Assembly (NCBI GenBank): GCA_003833135.1
Contig: QZLH01000632.1
Location: 1 to 64,000 of the forward strand
DNA: 64,000 bases
From: Oehlia diaphana
Taxonomy: Eukaryota > Glomeromycota > Glomeromycetes > Glomerales > Glomeraceae
Reading direction: 5' to 3'
Numbering within the stretch: the first letter of the stretch is position 1; every line of letters starts with the position of its first letter. The position numbers and the translations under genes were made by a program. Below are positions 33,068 through 44,288 of the stretch, in pieces. The notes under the pieces were generated by a model. It saw nothing but the letters and a program-made list of their open reading frames with translations, made no database searches and had not been told where the DNA came from.

Positions 33068-34548
33068 TATGTTATTCTATATACAACAAACTTTTGGTAG
33101 AATAAGAAGGAAATAACTTCACGATATTTATAGTTTATATACAATTTGGAATCATAATAAATATTCTTACTATATCGGGAAATTTTAAAATGTAAACTTA
33201 CGTCAATGCAAACCACAAACTGTGCGACTAGTTACGTAACCAGAAAATCATTCAAAAATGGAAAAGGTTGAAAGGCAAAAATTTATACGCCCTCATGGAA
33301 ATAACTTAATTGGAATAGATCAGCGTAGAAATGTTTCTATAGAATTCTGAAAAAAAAAAATTTTTTTTTGCCTTTCATTAAGGTTCACAAATTCGGTTTA
33401 TTTACTGTTACACAATGTCGGTATGCGAAATTGTTCTAGAATTTCACAAAATATTAGAAACTTTGTGATTTTTTTTTATTTTTTTAATTTCTTTTCATAA
33501 AAGTGTAACAGTGATTTCTTCCAATACAATTTTAAACACAAATTAAATCTAATTTTGTATCGTAGCGAGTCATTTTTGATATAGAATTTTTTATTAGGCG
33601 ATATCATAATTGTAATTTATCATTACATGAATTGGTTTTGGTCGCTTGTATAATTCACGAATAACCACATAATATCACATATAAATCTTTGCGCAAAATT
33701 TGGCCCACAGATTTCTACGGAGCATCACACTATGATTTATGACATTGAATTCTGTGTACTTTTAAAATAAAAATTAATAAAAGTAAATTATTTGAAACGT
33801 TGATAATAAGTCACATGATAAGGATCTAATTGATAAAATCTTTGTATTCTCAAGAACTTCAAGCGATAAAATTAACGACCCGAATTAAAATTCTTAACTT
33901 TAGTTTAATTCGTTTTAATTCCTTTTTTTTTCTTTAAATCGCTATGAGATTTCGTGTAACTACCATTTCCATGGTAATTCCAGCAGTTCGTCCAATGACG
34001 TGGTCGTTCCGCCAAAGCAAGTAATTTATTAAAATGGATTGAAGATAATTTGTGATTTGTTATTTCTATAGTTAAAGCCAAATATTATCGTTATTTAAGA
34101 GAAATAAAATTAAACGTTTCTTTCGCTAATTGAATATGAATAATATCAAACCAGCAAAACCATATATAAAATATTATTTACTTTCGTGAACATATTTTTT
34201 GTATTAAAGATGAAATTTTATTTTATTTAAAAGTATTCTAAGAAATAATTTTCCGCAGCGTATTTTATAATACGTGAGATAGATATACCGTAATAAAAAA
34301 AATCTCAAAAACAAATCGCAAACCTAACAAATCGCGAACTTACTACTTCATCTAAAAGAATAAAGGTAATAAAAATTTAACAATGAATAGAATTTTTTGG
34401 TATATAAAATTTTAACATTTTTATTTTAACTTATAGTTACATATATAAATAAAAGTAAACAAATCGTTACTATTTGTTGCTGACTTAGCCAAGTTTTTAA
34501 AAAACTTGTTGTCACCTGATCACCAACGTTGAGGTGCAACAACATCGA
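33068..34548. other. Intergenic, no gene seen
   Basis: A/T-rich 5' flank of the kinase gene and beyond. No repeat or reading frame could be assigned. Confidence 0.5.
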
Positions 34549-35245
34549 TCAGGAGGGAAGAGGAAGAGGAAGGGAAAGGAAAGGGAAAGGAAGGAATGGG
34601 AAAAAGCGAGGGAGGAAAGGAAGGGTAAGAGCGAAGGAATAAGGGAAAGGGGAAGGAAGGGACAGGGGAAAGAGCGAGGGAGGAAAGAAAAGGAAAGAGC
34701 GAGGAAATAAGGGAAATGGAAGGGGAAAGAGCGGAAGGGAAAGCGAGGGAATAGGGGAAAGGGGAGAGCGAGGGAATAAGGGAAAAGGAAAGGAAGGGGA
34801 AGGGGGAGAGCGAGGGAAGGGAAAGCGAGGGAATAAGGGAAAGGGAAAGGAAGGGAAAGGGGGAAAGCGAGGGAATAAGGGAAGGGGGAGAGCGAGGGAA
34901 GGGAAAGCGAGGGAATAAGGGAAAGGGAAGGGAAGGGAAAGGGGGAAAGCGAGGGAATAAGGGAAAGGGAAAGGAAGGGAAAGGGGGAAAGCGAGGGAAT
35001 AAGGGAAAGGGAAAGGAAGGGAAAGGGGAGAGCGAGGGAATAAGGGAAAAGGAAAGGAAGGGAAGGGAAAGAGCGAGGGAGGAAGGGTGAGAGCGAGCAA
35101 ATAAGGAAAATGGAAAGGAAAGAAAGGAAAGAGTGAGGGAGGAAAAGAAGAGAAAGAAAGGGAAAGAAAGGGGAAGGGGAAAGCGAGGGAATAAGGTAAA
35201 GGAAAGAGCGAGGGAATAAAGGAAAGGGAAAGAAGGAGAACTATA
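34549..35245. repeat. Purine-rich minisatellite
   Basis: Nearly pure A/G on the plus strand, with irregular 20-45-base units built from GGGAAAGCGAGGGAATAA and GGGAAAGGAAGG. The complementary strand reads as Phe/Pro/Leu/Ser repeats, an artefact of composition. A long purine-pyrimidine tract can form triplex DNA (general knowledge). Confidence 0.85.
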
Positions 35246-36430
35246 GGAGAAGACCTAGCTAATAAAGAGAGGACCTAAAGAAAAGAAAAGGCCTATCGGG
35301 TAAAGATACTCTTAGTTTATTAGTTTCATCTGATGAGTTACTTATCAAATAATTATTCAAACATGCTCAATCGAAAAATAAAAGAAGACTTGAAGAGAGA
35401 AGGAAAAGGTAGACTGCCACGTCCTGAGAAACGCCTAAAAAAAAGAAGAAAAACAAACGGATAGTAATATAAAGTATCCCAAGTCGAAAGTCAAAATTAA
35501 ATAAATTATTTCTTTTTTTACTTGCCGCTCCTAAGTTAAAATAAAAAAAAGATATGGGTATTTGGGTCATATTTATATTATTTACAGTATGTTATAGTAT
35601 TCATGAGTCATGACAAAAACCACATTAAGATTATGTGTGTGTTACACGTCATTATAGACAATTATTTGCATGAATAACTTTTATTCGTATGAAAATGTTG
35701 TGTCGTGTAATGCTCGAGTTTAAATACTGTGCATTGCTCTGGGTCCTGTAACTGTTTCTCAATGTAGGACTTGTAAATATTTTTAACTGTAACAACAAAT
35801 TTGTTAAGGTTTCATAATGATTTTATTCCTTTTTACCAAAATAAAAGTACTTTAAAGTTATCTATTAATATCATGTGACTAAACCGGAACAATAACATAA
35901 AGACGTTTGTTGATTGTCATTGAATGATGCAATTTGTGGCGCAAGACCCGGCGATCCGGGCAAAAGTATCCGGCTATCCCTTTTTTGTGATAGTCTTGAC
36001 GCACGAAAATCTCAATAACCAAATGATTTTCTTTTTTCATGCTTTTCATGCTTAATAAAAGAATAATAAGATAAAAACATGATAAACATGTTATTAAAAA
36101 AATCGTTTTATTTCATGGTTCGTCATCGAAACCATTGTCTTTGCTAATTTAAAATGTTTTTGTTAGAAAGATAACATGAAATTTTGTTTGTTTTATTGTT
36201 AATAAATGTTTTTGTCGATGTGTTTTGTTTGCAATTTTGCGGTGTGTTTTTATTTGTAATTTTGCGATAACTGCTAAATTATAAATACTCCCCTTTGAGT
36301 TCGTATTTTTCAAAAAAAAAAAAAAAAAAAATCATCTCATATTTTTTTTTAATAATAATATTAAAAAATATATATATAATAATAATATAAACAATATATT
36401 TTCTTTATCATCTTTAAGTTCTTCACAAAA
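35246..36430. other. Intergenic, no gene seen
   Basis: A tiny frame at 35364 (MLNRKIKEDLKREGKGR, 33 codons) continues the purine-rich composition and is not convincing. A homopolymer A run lies at about 36312-36330, just before the KH gene. Confidence 0.4.
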
Positions 36431-36883
36431 ATGCAAAATTCCATCAAATCCTTAACCATTTCGACCACTATGGAAATTCCAAAACATGTTGAAATTGGTA
36501 AATTGATTGGTCGTAGAGGACGTAAAATAAAACCTATTGAAAAGGGGACTGGTACACACATTCTCATTACAACAGAAGAAAATCTTCGACAAATTGAATT
36601 TAGCATAAATAAAGATGATAAAGATAAAGATGAAAATATTTCACCTGAGGAAAGGATCAATGAAGCAATATGTCAAATAGACAAGTTAATAGAAGATATT
36701 GAAATAAGAAATCGAAGAAAAGATATAGAAAAAGAGGGGGGAAATGGTAGAATTTTAGATAATCGTAATCAACAACACGTTATACCAAGAAACCATAAAA
36801 ATAACGATCCGAAGGAAAAAAGAAAAAGGCCTAAGCGAAGAGTTCCACATACGACACAAGTAAGATTTTTCAAAAATAAATGA
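36431..36883 (+). CDS. Small single-KH-domain RNA-binding protein (150 aa)
   Basis: One uninterrupted exon. Residues 14-50 read MEIPKHVEIGKLIGRRGRKI, then KPIEKGTGTHILI. This is the core of a KH domain, with the GxxG loop G27-R-R-G30 that contacts single-stranded RNA or DNA. Two features follow: an acidic/Lys helix (INKDDKDKDENISPEERI) and a basic tail (KEKRKRPKRR at about 130) that could be a nuclear signal or extra RNA contact. The nearby Met14 is an alternative start. A lone KH domain with a basic tail suggests an RNA-binding accessory protein. The target is unknown. Confidence 0.75.
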   Translation: MQNSIKSLTISTTMEIPKHVEIGKLIGRRGRKIKPIEKGTGTHILITTEENLRQIEFSINKDDKDKDENISPEERINEAICQIDKLIEDIEIRNRRKDIEKEGGNGRILDNRNQQHVIPRNHKNNDPKEKRKRPKRRVPHTTQVRFFKNK

Positions 36884-37999
36884 ATTTGTTTATATTTTAT
36901 CTGATAATTTTTTTTAATATAAATATTCTTTATCACAAAATAAGGAAAATGTTAGGACTGTAAATCACACGAATTACAATCAATCTAATTAATCCGACGA
37001 ACTAGCGCTCCATCGCGGAAGTCATAGCATTTTTTTTTAATTTTATTATCAATTTGTATTTTTTTTTCACTTTATTATAAGTATTTTATAGAAATAGAAT
37101 AAAATTTATTATTATTATTATTATTATTAAATATGTTTTTTTTTCTTCTTGTAAACAGAACGAAAAATTTAAATCTTTATATTCTTGTAACTCTCCCGCA
37201 CAACAAAAAAATAAATAAATAAGAAAACCGAAATTTTTTTCATATATAAAATCACAAAATTTTTGTGTAAAAATTCGTATTAGATTTTTTATAAAATAAG
37301 ACCCAGTTTCGCATTTTTTTTTAAAAAAAAAATTAAAAAATTTTGTTTTGAAGGTCTAAAATTTTATTTGTCCGGTCTTAGGATCATCCATTTAAATAGG
37401 TTGCTTCCAACGAATATCTAAATTACTCATTCCCCTCTTTCTTCTTCCCTCCCCAATTTTCTTAGTCTTACGAAACTACTTTCCAGTATTTGTCCTTAAG
37501 ATAATAATCGTACAGTTACATATGATTTAATTTTATAGCATCGGATAGACTATATAATGTATATTATTTATTACTGTTGTTAGTGATATTATGATTATTA
37601 AAAGTATTTCCTTGTAAAAATTTTTAATAATCTTTATCCATATTAAAATAAAATTTGTTAAAATAAACTTTTTTATCAGGCATTTACTAATTGGTGATTT
37701 ATGTTAGTACAACCAGTTACTAAGTTGTATAATACTTTACTAAAGCACACCACTGGTGCTCAACACCGTAGTATGTGATTTTAGAGTGCCAGACTATTAA
37801 TAATATAGAATAAAAAGTTTGGGTAACAAAATAAAAGAATACATAAATCATGTAACTGTGGTGTTGAGCGTCAGTACACCACGTTGTGAATTGTGAAATA
37901 TAATTTTTGAAAATTAAAATCTATTAATTATATCTAAAATTTAATAATAAAATGTGCCATCATAATTATTGTAGAAAATTCAAAGCCTATAAAATTAAA
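36884..37999. other. Intergenic with an inverted-repeat element at about 37742-37895
   Basis: CACACCACTGGTGCTCAACACC (from 37745) is matched in reverse by GGTGTTGAGCGTCAGTACACCA (to about 37881), with further matching outward into AAATCATG. This indicates a short inverted-repeat element of about 150 bp. The rest is A/T-rich with an ATT microsatellite near 37109. Confidence 0.5.
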
Positions 38000-38475
38000 A
38001 ATGAGAAACGTAACGTCAATAACATTTCTCTATTTCAAAGTTTTGCAACGTTCATTGTGAAACTTACTGTTCTAGTATCATAAAAACGCAGATAGACGCC
38101 CATCTCCCTAATAAAACCCATCAATTCACTTTTCATCGTTCGTGTTGTAAAGTTCTAGGCAGAAGAAAGCCAAATATCGGAGCCTACAAAAGAAAAGAAA
38201 AACGTTAATGACGTTTCTCAAAGTAAATATAAAATTTAAAGTTTCAAAACGAAACTTCGAAACCTACCCGGTATCCAACGGTAGAGAGTACAACAAAAAA
38301 AAAGAAACGTTAGTAACGCTTCTCAAAAAAAAGCAATTGAAGTTTTGCAACGAACGTTGCGAAACTTGTCGAAGTAAGTCCGAATACTGAAACTACAAAA
38401 AAAATAAGAGAAACGTTAATAACGTTTCCCATTGAAAAAATTCAAATCGAAACGCTTCGAAACTTACCATGTTTT
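38000..38475 (+). repeat. Tandem array of paired hairpins, about four units
   Basis: Each unit has a near-palindrome GAAACGTTAATAACGTTTC (38007, 38200, 38303, 38411 regions). Some 20-40 bases later comes a second, such as AAGTTTTGCAACGAACGTTG with CGAAACTT. Spacing is about 100 bases between the later units. The words are conserved while the spacers vary. Short frames through it (for example 38208-38390) are repeat-derived. Confidence 0.6.
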
Positions 38476-39233
38476 TTTTCAGAGTTGAACATGCCGGAAG
38501 ACGGTACAGCTTCGTTGAAACAAATGGTCGGCAGTAATCGTGAGTTAATGTGATTTCCAGATACGTCATACAATAACAATCACAATAAACGTATCAGAAA
38601 CAATCAATAATGTATTAGTTTTTAATCTTTTAACTTCTTTCATCAAGAAAATTACTCGTTATTTCTTACTATCTGCTATTTTACGCATATATAACATACT
38701 GTATGTATTGTACATAATAAGATGGATTATTTAAAATTGTGGCTTTAATTTCCGTTTGAAGTAGGAAAAAAATCAAAAAAAGCACAAAAGAAACACTACA
38801 TAAAGAAAACAAAAAAATCACTTTTCTTTGTCAGGATAAAATCCTAAATATGTCCGAAAAATGTCCTAAAACCACATTTTCTCCAATTTTGTTCGTCATT
38901 TCTAAGAATTGTTCTGGGTTTTAGGTTAAATCCTTTATGGTCAATTAATCAAAATATGTTTAAGAATTGAAATAGTTAAATTTTATACGTAGTGTTTTTA
39001 AGATAAATTGCTTTATTCGTAAATAAAGGCTTTGCTCATGACTTCAAACGCTTTCTTACATCATGAGATTGACCAAATTGGTATGAAGCGCCGTATTGAT
39101 CAAAAATTCCGGGTAGTTAATCCTAATTTTACAATCAGGGTAGTTGGTCAAAATCCTTAGTTTACCCTGAATGCATCCCCAAAATCCCTAGTTTACCTGG
39201 ATACATCCTTCGCAACTCTCAATTTTATTAACC

Positions 39234-40269
39234 TTAATTGCCGATCCGCCTAAAATCGGCACTGCGTTACTAATAAAATTCGGGGTTAAATTTGCCGATT
39301 TTGTGCTAGAACACAAACTTCAAAAAAGGATATCTCATAGATGACATATTGACTATAAAAAAAATCATCTGATATACTGAAAAAATACGAATTTGCAAAA
39401 AAAAGTTATACATTCGTATGCAAAATAATTAGTTTACTATGCACGCGCGTCAGATTTACACCTTAAAATATACGAAATTTCAATATTTCNNNNNNNNNNN
39501 NNNNNNNNNNNNNNNNNNNNNNNNNNNNNNNNNNNNNNNNNNNNNNNNNNNNNNNNNNNNNNNNNNNNNNNNNNNNNNNNNNNNNNNNNNNNNNNNNNNN
39601 NNNNNNNNNNNNNNNNNNNNNNNNNNNNNNNNNNNNNNNNNNNNNNNNNNNNNNNNNNNNNNNNNNNNNNNNNNNNNNNNNNNNNNNNNNNNNNNNNNNN
39701 NNNNNNNNNNNNNNNNNNNNNNNNNNNNNNNNNNNNNNNNNNNNNNNNNNNNNNNNNNNNNNNNNNNNNNNNNNNNNNNNNNNNNNNNNNNNNNNNNNNN
39801 NNNNNNNNNNNNNNNNNNNNNNNNNNNNNNNNNNNNNNNNNNNNNNNNNNNNNNNNNNNNNNNNNNNNNNNNNNNNNNNNNNNNNNNNNNNNNNNNNNNN
39901 NNNNNNNNNNNNNNNNNNNNNNNNNNNNNNNNNNNNNNNNNNNNNNNNNNNNNNNNNNNNNNNNNNNNNNNNNNNNNNNNNNNNNNNNNNNNNNNNNNNN
40001 NNNNNNNNNNNNNNNNNNNNNNNNNNNNNNNNNNNNNNNNNNNNNNNNNNNNNNNNNNNNNNNNNNNNNNNNNNNNNNNNNNNNNNNNNNNNNNNNNNNN
40101 NNNNNNNNNNNNNNNNNNNNNNNNNNNNNNNNNNNNNNNNNNNNNNNNNNNNNNNNNGGGTGAAACTTATTTCGCGCGCGAGATGCAAAAAATGCTTTTT
40201 TTTATTATCGCTATTATCCCCGAATTTTATTAGTAACGCAGTGCCGATTTTAGGCGGATCGGCAATTAA
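39234..40269. mobile_element. DNA transposon with identical 52-base TIRs
   Basis: The left end 39234-39285 and the right end 40218-40269 are exact reverse complements over 52 bases, starting TTAATTGCCGATCCGCC and ending AATTCGGGG. Both ends begin with TTAA. TTAA is the piggyBac target duplication, but the inner sequence does not show a piggyBac start I can confirm. About 668 of the 1036 bases are unknown, so any transposase is hidden or absent. Confidence 0.75.
39490..40157. other. Assembly gap (668 N)
   Basis: It lies inside the 52-base-TIR element. Open frames spanning it are artefacts. Confidence 0.99.
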
Positions 40270-40496
40270 CATTATACCGACAATGAAATACTGCTTATCG
40301 TATAACACAATGCACAATACTACTTTTTTTTGTATTTGAAATGTTGCTTTCAAGTGAAGCCACATTTTAATTTGTTTTAATAGATATACGCGTTTCTTCA
40401 TTAGATATTTATAACGAATATTCCATTTGTTTATAGATAGCTTAGTAAATAACTAATACTTGTCGGTCTTATAATTTGATTATTGGTTTACATAAA

Positions 40497-40589
40497 GAAC
40501 TCAGAAATATTCGGTAAAGCTTGATATAAAATAAAATTTATATGCTAATTTTGGAGTACTATACAGCTTTACTGAATATTTCCGAGTTC
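40497..40589. mobile_element. 93-bp MITE
   Basis: GAACTCAGAAATATTCGGTAAAGC (40497-40520) is inverted at 40566-40589 with two mismatches. The centre is A/T-rich. CTCGGTAAAG words nearby (40750-40770) suggest a relative. Confidence 0.6.
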
Positions 40590-40661
40590 CTTAAAATTTG
40601 CTAAGTGTCCTGTACATTATGAAATCAGCTGTAATGGGGTCTGGCTCATTCATTTCATTGA

Positions 40662-40990
40662 CAGGGGCCATTTTACCGACAGTCATTTCTCCGACTGGTT
40701 TGAAATCCTAATCCAACTTTACAGCTGATTTGTCGGGACGACTCGGTACATTCGGTAAAACTCGGTAAAGTTTAGAATAAGGTAAAAAACTATACTGTTA
40801 GATTACGGGTCCGAGCATAGTGGTGTAGTTTTTATTTTAGAATCCTACCGATATCGAGTTTCTCAGCGTGAAGTAAAAATGATGTCACGTATATTATGAT
40901 GAAATCAGCTGTAGTTCCTTACCTAACCTAATCCTAACCCTGATCGGTGAAACATTTGTCGGTGAGACAATTGTCGGTACAATATGTCTT
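40662..40990. mobile_element. ACCGACA-word element, degraded
   Basis: The left edge has CCATTTTACCGACAGTCATTTCTCCGAC. The right edge has opposite words (GATCGGTGAAACATTTGTCGGTGAGACAATTGTCGGTAC). It is the same design as 41045-41778, but its exact ends and target duplication are not clear. Confidence 0.45.
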
Positions 40991-41044
40991 TGGTAATTTG
41001 TTAAGTAAAACTATTGCGATCTATATAATCGAATAGATTTTCAT

Positions 41045-41778
41045 AGAACCCGTTCACATTACCGACAATCATTTTACCGAAGAGTACACTTTACCGACAG
41101 GTACATTTTACCGACACTTATTTTACCAACACTCATTTTACCACAGTATTTATTACTATTTCACTACCCACTTCAGTTATGAAAATCAAAATTCATATTT
41201 AATATAAAAGAATTTACCATAATATATAAAATAAAAACTTAAAAAAAAAAATTTCACTAACCAAAATACAAAATATTACGTCATTAATATATAAATCAAA
41301 AACTATTTACTCTTATTTATACATATTTTATATATTTGATAAGCAGAAATGTTTAAAATTTCAGGTATTATAATCATTATATATATGTTTAATATAACAA
41401 AATGTGAAATACTAATGATATTTATATATAATAAAATAATTATCAATTTTATTTTTAATAAATTTATTTCAGCTTTACTGTACTTAAAATTGTTCTTAAT
41501 AATTTTCTTAATTCAGTTGCTTTTTTTGTAAGCATTCTAGAGTATTTCAAAATGTCAATTGAATATAATATATATATTGTATACTATTCCAATTAATAAT
41601 AAACAATAAACTAACTAAAAAGTTTTATTTTAAACAATAATAATAAACAGTAGCAAAATAAAAAAATAATTATTTCAATATTATTGCATACAAAATTATG
41701 TTATTATTTTGTCGGTAAAATGATTGTCGGGTAAAATGATTGTTCGGTAAAATGATTGTCGGTCGGTAATGTGAACCC
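41045..41778. mobile_element. ACCGACA-word element with 9-bp target duplication
   Basis: The ends carry GTTCACATTACCGAC in inverted orientation. Behind each lies an array of ATTTTACCGACA words (41052-41148; inverted at 41705-41770). GATTTTCAT flanks both sides (41036-41044 and 41779-41787). Nine-base duplications are typical of Mutator-like elements. The A/T-rich interior has no transposase, so it is non-autonomous. Confidence 0.65.
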
Positions 41779-42502
41779 GATTTTCATTGCTAATTTAGAG
41801 ATCGATGTTTCTACATATATGAATTCATTTTATATCAAAATAAGGCACACCCGGCCTTGCAAAAAAGTCGATCCGTTTTTTTTTTCCGTGAAAGGCTCAT
41901 TTTATTAATTTTTTTTACAGAAATAACGAATATAGGGTATTTTATTAATTAATTTCACACGATAAATTATAAATTAACTTCTTTTTGTTTTATTTTATTT
42001 ATTCACATGCAAACAAATAAAAATGAGATTTTCATAGACCGATATTTTTAATAATACATGATTATACATTATTGATATAATAAAATGGAATAAGAAAAAA
42101 AAAAGTGGTGTAAATGAAACTTTAATAGAAATAATTTAGATAAAGCTTATAAAGTGGATAAAAATAGCATAAAAATGAAAGTTTAACTTATTTATGATGT
42201 TTCAGTAACCTATTTCATTCTATGACCGATATAGTTACCCCTCATCCTATATATATATATATAGTTAATAATAGTTACATATAAAAAATAATGTATATAT
42301 ATCCCGAATTTCCTTAAATTTAAGGATTAAACAAAACTACAATTTTAAACTTTCTTAAAAACTTGTCAGAATTAAAAAAAACATAAAGGTATCTAAATTA
42401 TAACATTTTAATTTAAAATTGTGATTTAATTATTATTGTTTCTGATTAATTGGTATTAAAATTACAAATTGTAGAAATCACATCAAAAATATTTTACGCA
42501 TA

Positions 42503-42951
42503 ATGAAATTTCATATCTATTTAACGCTCGCTATCATTTTATTTGCTACAGCTCTTGTACCAGCCGCTGAAGGTAAAATTTCGAAATCTTGAACATGCTC
42601 GCATATGCGGATTACGAACTTTAAGCAAAATATTATATTATTTTATACTAAAATCTTGATTGATCACTAGGATATCATGCTAAAGTTAAAGAAAATATGA
42701 TCAGCGGAGAATGTAAGATTTGGGTTACTGATCTTAATGGTCAATATGTAGCTGGCGATAAAGAATTCCATCCATGCAACAATGGTACAACGTTAGATAT
42801 TGATACAAAATCAAAAGACAAATACGTACTCAGTGCAACTTCACTTGGTGAACTAGATTCAAAGTTTCTTGGACCATTTAATGATGATATATGCTATATG
42901 ATTGAAGGTACCAATGGGAATTTGAGTTTTGTACCCTCTAATGACTGTTAA
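42503..42951 (+). CDS. Small secreted protein, four cysteines (116 aa)
   Basis: The exons are 42503-42572 and 42671-42951, with a 98-base GT..AG intron that splits a Gly codon. The N-terminus MKFHIYLTLAIILFATALV is a clear signal peptide with likely cleavage after the following Ala-rich segment (about residue 22). The mature part of about 94 residues has Cys38, Cys59, Cys98 and Cys116, enough for two disulphides, and no transmembrane segment. Small secreted proteins with a signal-peptide exon are candidate apoplastic or symbiosis effectors in mycorrhizal fungi, but no specific family is recognised and no function is claimed. The gene stands alone, with A/T-rich flanks and a three-unit tandem repeat about 100 bases downstream. 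An unspliced start within the second exon would lose the signal peptide. Confidence 0.8.
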
Positions 42952-43046
42952 AATTGCTACAAACATTACGATCAATAGGATTTATATAGTTATTCATTTA
43001 ATTATTTGTTACTTTTTTTTAATTATTTAATGAAACTTTAATCAAT

Positions 43047-43241
43047 AATTTAATAAATTATTAATTATATATTAAAAATTCAGTTTCACACAGAAGTAGA
43101 GTAATTATAGTATCACAATTTAATGAATTATATATTAAAAATTCAGTTTCACACAGAAGTAGAGTAATTATAGTATCGCAATTTAATAAATTATATATTA
43201 AAATTCAGTTTCACACAGAAGTACAGTAATTATAGTATCAC
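43047..43241. repeat. 62-70-bp tandem repeat, three units
   Basis: Units start at 43047, 43117 and 43180. Each contains AAATTCAGTTTCACACAGAAG, GTA(G/C)AGTAATTATAGTATC and a terminal CAC or CGC. It follows the secreted-protein gene. 43242-44288 shows no supported gene. Confidence 0.85.
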
Positions 43242-44288
43242 AAGTTATTATTAAGTATTGCAAACTACACTTAGTCAATCTACGTTACTCACTTTCTATA
43301 TCCTCAATTGTCATTTTTTTAATTAAAGATAATGATTCCTTATAATAGAGCTTTTTCCCAATCACTCTATGGATAATATAAGATAACCGGTTGAGTAAAT
43401 GATCAAACACCATACGTTGGCTCGATCCAATCATGAATTTTCAATTCATACACATATTTTTTATTTGAATAATATTCAAATTAAATATGGTGAAACTTAT
43501 CACTAATTATATTATTTGTTAGTTCAAATAATCTTAGAATATTATACTAAATTTTCACCATATTTTTTTTAAACATCAAAATATTTATTTTTAAATATTC
43601 TTTAAAAATATTATGCTAACGATATTATCATCAATTTCATTTGATGCTATGGAAATCAAACTTTTGCCTAATTATTATAAACATATACCTTCTTTGCGAC
43701 GAAAACATTCTTCCTTGTTTTTGACTCTGGTACCTTATTACTTGCGTGAGCTGACATTCAAAGTTTACGTTTCTTCTCTTTTTTTTAGACGGTTCTTTCA
43801 AAACATTAATCATATAAATTAAGGTTTATCATAACAAGGACAATGTCATTAGGTGTTCTTAATGGTAAATTTATTAAAATAAATAATAGATTTATCGTAA
43901 TAATTCCATAATAATAATTATGTTAAATAATTCCTTGTAAAAAATAAAATAAAAATTCAAATAATGAAATTCCGATAAATTATATAATGAAAAAATTATT
44001 TCCTTTAATTCTAAAACTGACCTGACCTGATCATTTAGTAAATGTTTCCTCATAATATAGTCAAATTTAATCACTAGTCAATGGAAAAAATAATGTAATT
44101 GATACTGTATATAAAATTGTAATTTTTATTTGTGTTTAATTTTATAACGTGTAAAAATTTAGTTGAATATTATTGTTTTATGATAATATTGAAAAAGACA
44201 CATGATTTGGCACCAAGTTATCAATTGAAGTAGAATCACATGAGTGACGATCAAAATTTACGTCATAGAGTCACAGTATGACGTAATT

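Noticed and set aside
34549..35100. 183-residue Phe/Pro/Leu-rich frame on the minus strand
   Set aside because: It is the complement of a purine minisatellite; frame openness follows from composition.
38208..38390. 60-residue frame
   Set aside because: It runs through the palindromic tandem repeat and shares its periodicity.
39439..40401. Open frames across the second N gap
   Set aside because: They exist only because N cannot contain stops.
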